40,600 nt of DNA from Acidimicrobiales bacterium (GTDB lineage: Bacteria > Actinomycetota > Acidimicrobiia > Acidimicrobiales > UBA8592), in assembly GCA_022425805.1 (NCBI GenBank), contig JAKMEQ010000045.1, forward strand, positions 1 through 40,600, written 5' to 3'. The notes beneath the pieces are model-generated. The model made no database searches. It saw only the letters and a program-made list of their open reading frames with translations, and was not told the DNA's origin. Below, piece by piece: positions 35,490 to 40,600 of this stretch. Each line of letters opens with the position of its first letter. The stretch's first letter is position 1. Both the position numbers and the translations under genes were made by a program.

Positions 35490-36541
35490 CTTCCATAGAG
35501 CTCCATGGCCTAGCAACACTGGATACACATATATTCGACTTCGATTTCTACGCTCCCGCTGGTGACCACTTGGTCGTAATCGGTCCGAATGGCGCAGGAA
35601 AATCAACACTATTACGTATTCTCGCAGGGCTTTTACCCCTTCAATCAGGAATTTTATCAATTGGTGGAAAAGTCGTTGATGCCCCAGAACAAAATATTTT
35701 TCTCCCGGCCTATAAACGATCCGCTGTCCTCCAACTACAGACAGGTGCTGTTTTCCCTCATATGACTGTTTCTGAGAATATAACTTTTCCACTTCGCGCC
35801 CATGGTCGAAGAGCTAAAAATATACGGACACGGACAGAAAAAATTATCGAACGATTCGCCCTCTCAGAGATACAAAACCGGCTACCTAGTACCCTGTCTG
35901 GGGGGCAGCTATCCAGAGTTGCGCTTGCCCGTTCCCTTGCCAACGAACCCGAAATTCTTCTCCTTGATGAACCAACCTCATCAATTGACGCAGAAGCTTC
36001 AATCTGGATACGGGATTTTTTAAAAAATCAACAAACTACCTTGATCCTTGTAACACATAACCCCGTAGAAGCTTTGTTGATCGGTAATTCGGTATTAGCC
36101 ATTGACTCCGGAAAGATTATTCAGACTGGGGCGATGGAGGAAGTAGCTGAACGCCCTGCGAGTTCATGGGTAGCGAAATTTCTCGATCTTAATCTACTCT
36201 CCGCTTCCGCTAACGGGCTTTTGGCTGAGATCGATGGAGGGGGGTCATTCCGACTTGCCGAAGAGCATTATGGGCCAGTTCATATCAGTTTCTCTGCTTC
36301 CGCTATCTCCCTTTACCTCGAGCCGCCTGATGGGTCACCCCGAAATGTGTGGCCAGTTACTATCACGGCACTCAATGATGATGGGTTGAAAGTTCGAGTA
36401 GGTATGACAGGCCCATTCGAAGCGACCGCATTAATTACGCAAGAATCACTGCACCATCTCAATTTACGACTTGGGTCACAGTGTTGGGCAGCAATAAAAG
36501 CAAACGAACTTAATATCATCTCTTCCACAATTTTGCGCTAA
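35486..36541 (+). CDS. modC: Molybdate ABC transporter ATP-binding protein ModC
   Basis: This 351-residue ATPase drives the importer. Walker A GPNGAGKST is at 33-41, the signature is LSGGQLSRVALARSL, Walker B is ILLLDEPTSSID, and a TOBE domain forms the C-terminal third (VWPVTITALNDDGLKVRVG), which in this family can bind molybdate and slow transport. I chose the ATG at 35486 because it overlaps the modB stop as ATGA; an ATG at 35471 is possible. Confidence 0.92.
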   Translation: MTSIELHGLATLDTHIFDFDFYAPAGDHLVVIGPNGAGKSTLLRILAGLLPLQSGILSIGGKVVDAPEQNIFLPAYKRSAVLQLQTGAVFPHMTVSENITFPLRAHGRRAKNIRTRTEKIIERFALSEIQNRLPSTLSGGQLSRVALARSLANEPEILLLDEPTSSIDAEASIWIRDFLKNQQTTLILVTHNPVEALLIGNSVLAIDSGKIIQTGAMEEVAERPASSWVAKFLDLNLLSASANGLLAEIDGGGSFRLAEEHYGPVHISFSASAISLYLEPPDGSPRNVWPVTITALNDDGLKVRVGMTGPFEATALITQESLHHLNLRLGSQCWAAIKANELNIISSTILR

Positions 36542-36551
36542 AAAGGAAACT

Positions 36552-37034
36552 ATGACCCACTTCACAACAGCTGATTTACTTGACCAATTTCCTAATAGTG
36601 AAGTCCTTCTACCCGGGCTGCAGTCATTTGGCAAAACTATATCTTTCTTTGGAAGCGTGCAGACTGTGACTGCACCTGAGGATAACTCACTTGTCCGCAA
36701 AGTTCTAGAATCTCCTGGTTTAAACCGGGTACTCGTAGTCGACGGAAATGGCTCCCCACTCTGCGCCCTCCTAGGTGACCAACTAGCGCAATTGGCAGTT
36801 CACAACGAATGGGCTGGGGTCATTGTCTTCGGTTACATTCGCGATTCACAAGTAATAGCTAATATTCCGATCGGAATTCGGGCACTTGGGACAACCCCAC
36901 GACGAAGCATTAAGCGTGGACTTGGAGCCATTGGAGAATCAATTCATTTTTTAGGATCAACCATCGAGCCAAATTTTTGGGTATACGCAGACGAAGATGG
37001 CATCGTTATTACCCCGTCAAACCTGCTTTTATAA
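36552..37034 (+). CDS. rraA: RraA-like protein / HMG aldolase family
   Basis: This 160-residue protein of the RraA family has LPGLQSFGKTISFFG, the GDQLAQLAVHNEWAGVIVFG core and YIRDSQ. The Asp-x20-Arg-Asp pattern used by 4-hydroxy-4-methyl-2-oxoglutarate aldolases to bind metal and pyruvate is present (GD at GDQLA, RD at YIRDS), so it may be an aldolase or oxaloacetate decarboxylase rather than an RNase E inhibitor. AAAAGGAAAC precedes the ATG, and it follows modC by 10 bases. The link to molybdate import is unexplained. Confidence 0.85.
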   Translation: MTHFTTADLLDQFPNSEVLLPGLQSFGKTISFFGSVQTVTAPEDNSLVRKVLESPGLNRVLVVDGNGSPLCALLGDQLAQLAVHNEWAGVIVFGYIRDSQVIANIPIGIRALGTTPRRSIKRGLGAIGESIHFLGSTIEPNFWVYADEDGIVITPSNLLL

Positions 37035-37062
37035 AACTTTCTCAAAAATATTTGAATAACTA

Positions 37063-37093
37063 TTGACACGGGTGTAGTTACAAGGGTGTAATT
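37063..37093 (+). promoter_or_regulatory. nrdAB promoter with 14-bp tandem repeat
   Basis: TTGACA (37063-37068) and TGTAAT (37087-37092) are spaced 18 bases apart, a good housekeeping promoter. Overlapping it, ACACGGGTGTAGTT (37066-37079) and ACAAGGGTGTAATT (37080-37093) are direct repeats with 12 of 14 matches. TTACA-N4-TGTAA (37078-37091) is an inverted repeat across the -10. A regulator bound here would block the promoter. It is not a clear NrdR box. Confidence 0.55.
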
Positions 37094-37133
37094 AGAGTCT
37101 GGCAGTATTTCAAAGACGAAATAATAGCTGCGA

Positions 37134-37213
37134 GAATTTGGGGTTACGGAAGTCAACCTGAAAATAGGTTTGTATCCGTTCCCCGAATTTGAGATCCGGT
37201 GATACGTCGGATC
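37134..37213 (+). ncRNA. Structured 5' leader of nrdA: compound hairpin plus second stem-loop
   Basis: The first element nests three helices: 37135-37143 with 37181-37189 (9 bp, one wobble), 37146-37150 with 37175-37179 (ACGGA/TCCGT), and 37155-37159 with 37166-37170 (AACCT/AGGTT, loop GAAAAT). Small internal loops join them (TT/T and AGTC/TGTA). A second stem follows, GATCCG 37193-37198 with CGGATC 37208-37213 and a 9-base loop. Both lie between the promoter and the GGAG site of nrdA. No U-run follows either stem, so they are not simple terminators. I do not recognise a known riboswitch class. Confidence 0.5.
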
Positions 37214-37243
37214 GTAGTTGGGGGATATTGAGGAGAGTAACCG

Positions 37244-39796
37244 GTGGCACTGTTTGAACCATCCATAGATGACGAAACAAAAACTGACGATGATACGTTA
37301 CAAAATGCTGAAGCTACAGAGGGAGGAGCGAGTCAACTAATAACTGAGGTCCCTGACTTGTTAGAGGCTTCAGAGAATCTCGCTTCCACCGTCAACCGCA
37401 TTGAATCAGGTCTTGGCATGCGTGTTAAGAAACGCAACGGCGACCTTGAGGAAGTAGATGTAAACAAAATAGTAAATGCAGTCGCTCGTTGCGCTGAAGG
37501 CCTACCTGGAGTAGATCCGATGCGGGTCGCTACTAGGACTATCTCTGCACTAGCGGATGGAGCTACGACACAAGAACTAGACGAATTATCAATACGGACT
37601 GCAGCTGGACTCATCATAGAAGAACCCAGGTATTCCCGACTCGCCGGACGGTTACTTGCAACATACATCGACAAAGAAGTTCGTAATCAAAATATTCCGT
37701 GGTTCACAGAGTCAATCACACGAGGTTACGAACTAGGGCTAATTAGCGATAGCGCCTTGTCCTTCGCTATGGAGCATGCATCAACGCTTAATGCTGCGGT
37801 TGATTCCAGCAGAGATCAGAATTTTGAGTTCTTCGGGTTGCGCACTGTTTACGACAGATATCTACTCCGGCACCCTGAAACACGCGAAGTAATTGAAACA
37901 CCACAGTATTTCTTCCTTCGAGTTGCCTGTGGACTTTCACAAAATGTAGATGAAGCTGTTGCCTTCTACGATCTCATGTCCTCTCTGGCTTACCTCCCTT
38001 CTAGCCCTACCCTCTTCAACTCTGGAACAACACATCAACAACTATCGAGTTGCTACCTTCTCGACTCTCCAGATGATTCTTTGGAAGGCATCTATAAACG
38101 GTATGCGGACATTGCTCAACTCTCAAAATTCGCCGGTGGTATCGGAGTTGCTTGGCACCGCATACGAAGTAAAGGCAGTTTAATCCAAGGAACAAATGGC
38201 CTATCCAACGGTATTGTCCCTTGGTTAAAAACCCTCGATAGTTCCGTTGCAGCTGTCAACCAAGGTGGAAGACGGAAGGGCGCTGCATGTATTTATCTAG
38301 AGACATGGCATGATGACATCGATGATTTTCTCGAATTGAAAGATAACACCGGGGACCACGCTCGTCGCACCCACAACCTCAATATTGCCAATTGGATTCC
38401 TGATCTTTTCATGAAGCGAGTCGAAAATGACTGGCAGTGGAGCCTCTTCGACCCGAAGAAAGTACCCCACTTGACTGACCTTTTCGGAGATCAATTTGAG
38501 AAGGCCTATATAGAAGCCGAAGAGGCCGGTTTATACGAGCGGCAAATCTCGGCTCGTGACCTTTATACCAAAATGATGAGGACGCTCGCTCAGACAGGCA
38601 ATGGGTGGATGACTTTCAAAGATGCCTCAAACCTAAAATGCAACCAAACCGGAAGCGAAGCTGAATTAGTGGAGGAGGGTAAAACTGCAAGAGTCGTCCA
38701 TTTATCAAATCTATGCACAGAAATCATTGAAGTAACGAATGAATCCGAGACAGCTGTGTGCAACTTGGGGTCTGTAAATCTAGGGTCTTTCGTCACCAAT
38801 GACAAAGAGCCTACTTTTGATTATGAGAAGCTCGGCGAAACAGTTCGTCAAGTTGTCCCATTCCTCGACCGGGTAATAGATATCAATTTCTACCCCATCG
38901 GCGAAGCTAGTACTTCAAACAACCAATGGCGTCCCATCGGCCTCGGATTGATGGGACTACAAGATGTGTTCTTCAAAATGGGACTTCCCTTTGATTCAGA
39001 AACTTCAAGGAATCTATCAAAAAGAATAAGCGAAGAAATCTATTTCAACGCACTTTGGGCTTCTACTGAACTTGCTGAAACCGATGGGCCTCATGAAACT
39101 TTTGAGCTAACTCGAGCAGCGAAAGGGGATCTCCAATTTGACCTATGGGGAGTTGAACCTTCCGACGAAATACGCTGGCAAGAATTACGTGACCGTGTAC
39201 GACAATTTGGACTACGTAACTCTCTGATGATCGCCATAGCCCCGACGGCAACTATTGCTTCCATATCGGGATGCTACGAATGTATCGAACCGCAAGTTTC
39301 TAACTTGTTCAAACGGGAAACCCTATCCGGAGAGTTCATGCAAATTAATAAATACCTCGTGAAAGAACTTCAGGAGAGAGAATTGTGGGATGAAGAGATG
39401 CGTAAAACCCTCATCCTCAACGAAGGCTCAGTACAAAATGTCGACCGGTTACCAGCCGACTTGAAAGAAATTTACAGAACAGCATGGGAAATACCAATGA
39501 AATCTCTCATAGAGATGGCATCTGACCGAGGTGCTTTCATCGACCAAAGTCAATCACTCAACTTGTTCATGGAGTCTCCAACAATTGGAAAATTAAGTTC
39601 GATGTACATGTACGCATGGAAACAAGGAATCAAAACTACCTACTACCTCCGCTCAAGACCAGCGACTCGAATCAATCAAACAACTGTTGGAACTAGTCCC
39701 GACACTCCGCCCGAAGAAAAAGTCAAAACATTCACCGATGCCGAAGCGCTCGCATGCTCTCTAGAGAACCCTGAGCACTGCGAAGCATGCGAATAG
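37244..39796 (+). CDS. nrdA: Ribonucleoside-diphosphate reductase, class I large subunit
   Basis: NrdA reduces ribonucleotides to deoxyribonucleotides. After an acidic N-terminal tail (1-55), an ATP-cone domain begins (KKRNGDLEEVDVNKIVNAVA, about 61-150). Active-site residues are Cys270 (SSCYLL), Asn489, Cys491 and Glu493 (SNLCTEI) and Cys506 (AVCNLGSVNL). The C-terminal swinging pair is Cys846 and Cys849 (HCEACE), reduced by thioredoxin or glutaredoxin. The start is GTG with GGAGAG about eight bases before it. nrdB follows 16 bases after the stop. The long, structured leader and promoter upstream suggest control beyond simple transcription. Confidence 0.96.
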   Translation: MALFEPSIDDETKTDDDTLQNAEATEGGASQLITEVPDLLEASENLASTVNRIESGLGMRVKKRNGDLEEVDVNKIVNAVARCAEGLPGVDPMRVATRTISALADGATTQELDELSIRTAAGLIIEEPRYSRLAGRLLATYIDKEVRNQNIPWFTESITRGYELGLISDSALSFAMEHASTLNAAVDSSRDQNFEFFGLRTVYDRYLLRHPETREVIETPQYFFLRVACGLSQNVDEAVAFYDLMSSLAYLPSSPTLFNSGTTHQQLSSCYLLDSPDDSLEGIYKRYADIAQLSKFAGGIGVAWHRIRSKGSLIQGTNGLSNGIVPWLKTLDSSVAAVNQGGRRKGAACIYLETWHDDIDDFLELKDNTGDHARRTHNLNIANWIPDLFMKRVENDWQWSLFDPKKVPHLTDLFGDQFEKAYIEAEEAGLYERQISARDLYTKMMRTLAQTGNGWMTFKDASNLKCNQTGSEAELVEEGKTARVVHLSNLCTEIIEVTNESETAVCNLGSVNLGSFVTNDKEPTFDYEKLGETVRQVVPFLDRVIDINFYPIGEASTSNNQWRPIGLGLMGLQDVFFKMGLPFDSETSRNLSKRISEEIYFNALWASTELAETDGPHETFELTRAAKGDLQFDLWGVEPSDEIRWQELRDRVRQFGLRNSLMIAIAPTATIASISGCYECIEPQVSNLFKRETLSGEFMQINKYLVKELQERELWDEEMRKTLILNEGSVQNVDRLPADLKEIYRTAWEIPMKSLIEMASDRGAFIDQSQSLNLFMESPTIGKLSSMYMYAWKQGIKTTYYLRSRPATRINQTTVGTSPDTPPEEKVKTFTDAEALACSLENPEHCEACE

Positions 39797-39812
39797 ACAC
39801 GAGGAGAGCATT

Positions 39813-40600
39813 ATGGCCCTAACAGATGACAGCGCTTTTTCTATAAATCCAGATCCCGAAGAATCGGAGCACCCTAAAACACCAACGAATACGGTAACCA
39901 GCAGGCCAGAGAATATCCTTGACCCTGGTTTTAGTCTCACTCTCCGCCCGATGCGATACCCACAATTCTTTGAGATGTACGAAGATGCTATCAAGAACAC
40001 ATGGACTGTTGACGAAATTGATTTCTCTGATGACCTAGTTGACCTACGGAAAATGCTTCCAGCAGAGAAACACCTTATAAACCGGTTGGTAGCTTTTTTC
40101 GCTACCGGAGACTCCATTGTCGCCAATAACCTAGTACTGAACCTGTACAAGCATATAAATGCCCCTGAAGCACGGATGTACCTAAGCCGGCAACTATACG
40201 AGGAAGCTCTCCATGTACAGTTCTACCTGACTCTCCTTGACAACTACATCCCTGATGTAGATGAACGAGAAGAAGCCTTTGCAGCAATTAACAACATCCC
40301 CTCTATCAAACAAAAAGGCGAATTTTGTTTCAAGTGGATGGGAACAATGGAAAAAGTTGACGAATTGCGTTCGGAGGAAGACCAAAGAACCTTTCTACTG
40401 AACTTGATATGCTTTGCTGCATGCATAGAGGGATTATTTTTCTTTGCCGCTTTCGCTTATGTATATTTTCTTAGAAGTAAAGGGCTCCTCAACGGACTAG
40501 CAGCAGGAACAAATTGGGTCTTTCGAGATGAAAGCTGCCACATGAATTTCGCATTTGAAGTAGTTAATAGAGCTCGAAATGAACAGCCTGAACTATGGAA
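39813..40600 (+). CDS. nrdB: Ribonucleoside-diphosphate reductase, class I small subunit, 3' truncated
   Basis: The frame is open from the ATG at 39813 to the window end, 262 complete codons. The di-iron ligands are found at E. coli-like spacing: Asp100 (ATGDSIVANN), Glu131 and His134 (EEALH), the Glu in CIEGLFFF and Glu/His in RDESCHMNF. Tyr138 sits four residues after His134, where the stable radical Tyr122 of E. coli lies, so it is a tyrosyl-radical R2. GAGGAG precedes the ATG by about six bases. It forms an operon with nrdA. The C-terminal tail that docks to NrdA lies beyond the window. Confidence 0.94.
   Translation, partial: MALTDDSAFSINPDPEESEHPKTPTNTVTSRPENILDPGFSLTLRPMRYPQFFEMYEDAIKNTWTVDEIDFSDDLVDLRKMLPAEKHLINRLVAFFATGDSIVANNLVLNLYKHINAPEARMYLSRQLYEEALHVQFYLTLLDNYIPDVDEREEAFAAINNIPSIKQKGEFCFKWMGTMEKVDELRSEEDQRTFLLNLICFAACIEGLFFFAAFAYVYFLRSKGLLNGLAAGTNWVFRDESCHMNFAFEVVNRARNEQPELW

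Noticed and set aside
34661-35506. Long open frame (281 codons) on the minus strand opposite modB
   Set aside because: It lies wholly opposite a clear ModB gene, is rich in Arg/Pro/Ser as expected of an antisense frame, and matches no family.
37035-37243. Adenosylcobalamin riboswitch or NrdR boxes before nrdA
   Set aside because: No B12-box sequence is seen, and the repeats in the promoter do not match the paired 16-bp NrdR box pattern or its spacing.
1-40600. tRNA, rRNA, CRISPR arrays, transposases, phage genes or attachment sites
   Set aside because: No such gene or repeat structure was seen on either strand.

Overview
The window comes from a bacterial chromosome of moderate GC (mid-40s % by eye), with many GTG and TTG starts, F420-type luciferase-like oxidoreductases, and a large set of short-chain dehydrogenases, acyl-CoA enzymes and oxygenases. 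Together with an acidic, serine-rich linker on a secreted binding protein and a LivH-LivM fusion, this suggests a free-living, probably marine, Acidimicrobiia-like actinobacterium. A SAR202-type Chloroflexota is the main alternative. No rRNA, tRNA, CRISPR or mobile element was found, so taxonomy is inference.

Layout. (1) 1-6416: a branched-chain amino-acid-type ABC importer, with a truncated binding protein, a fused LivH-LivM permease, LivG, LivF and an uncharacterised membrane protein in an overlapping operon. (2) 6577-8450, minus strand: SDR, nitroreductase-family protein and limonene-epoxide-hydrolase-like enzyme in one operon. A divergent SDR follows at 8580. (3) 9475-13335, minus strand: a four-gene operon transcribed as CMD/AhpD-like protein, cytochrome P450, CoA-transferase and alpha/beta hydrolase. 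The first gene is interrupted by an in-frame UGA that, by motif (Cys-x-x-UGA) and by a hairpin 20 nt downstream, looks like a selenocysteine codon. (4) 13427-23623: a second nitroreductase-family protein, chorismate mutase, haloalkane dehalogenase, acyl-CoA ligase, molybdopterin oxidoreductase, dienoyl-CoA-isomerase-like enzyme, methylsuccinyl-CoA-dehydrogenase-like enzyme, an F420-type oxidoreductase and a DUF454 membrane protein. (5) 23777-29027: SDR, Rieske oxygenase and a tandem pair of VOC proteins, then (minus strand) an acyl-CoA dehydrogenase coupled to another F420-type oxidoreductase. (6) 29181-40600: valS with a large insertion, an MscS channel, a molybdate regulator with modABC and an RraA-like protein, then nrdA and a truncated nrdB behind a structured leader.

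How it fits together. The middle 22 kb reads as catabolic or detoxification capacity: oxygenases (P450, Rieske) and hydrolases (epoxide hydrolase, haloalkane dehalogenase, alpha/beta hydrolase) act on small hydrophobic or halogenated substrates. SDRs and F420-type enzymes oxidise or reduce the products, and the CoA ligase, CoA-transferase, acyl-CoA dehydrogenases and isomerase pass acids into beta-oxidation-like routes. Molybdate import by ModABC would supply the molybdopterin oxidoreductase. The strongest novelty is the candidate selenoprotein heading the P450 operon. Next is the unclassified two-hairpin leader of nrdA.
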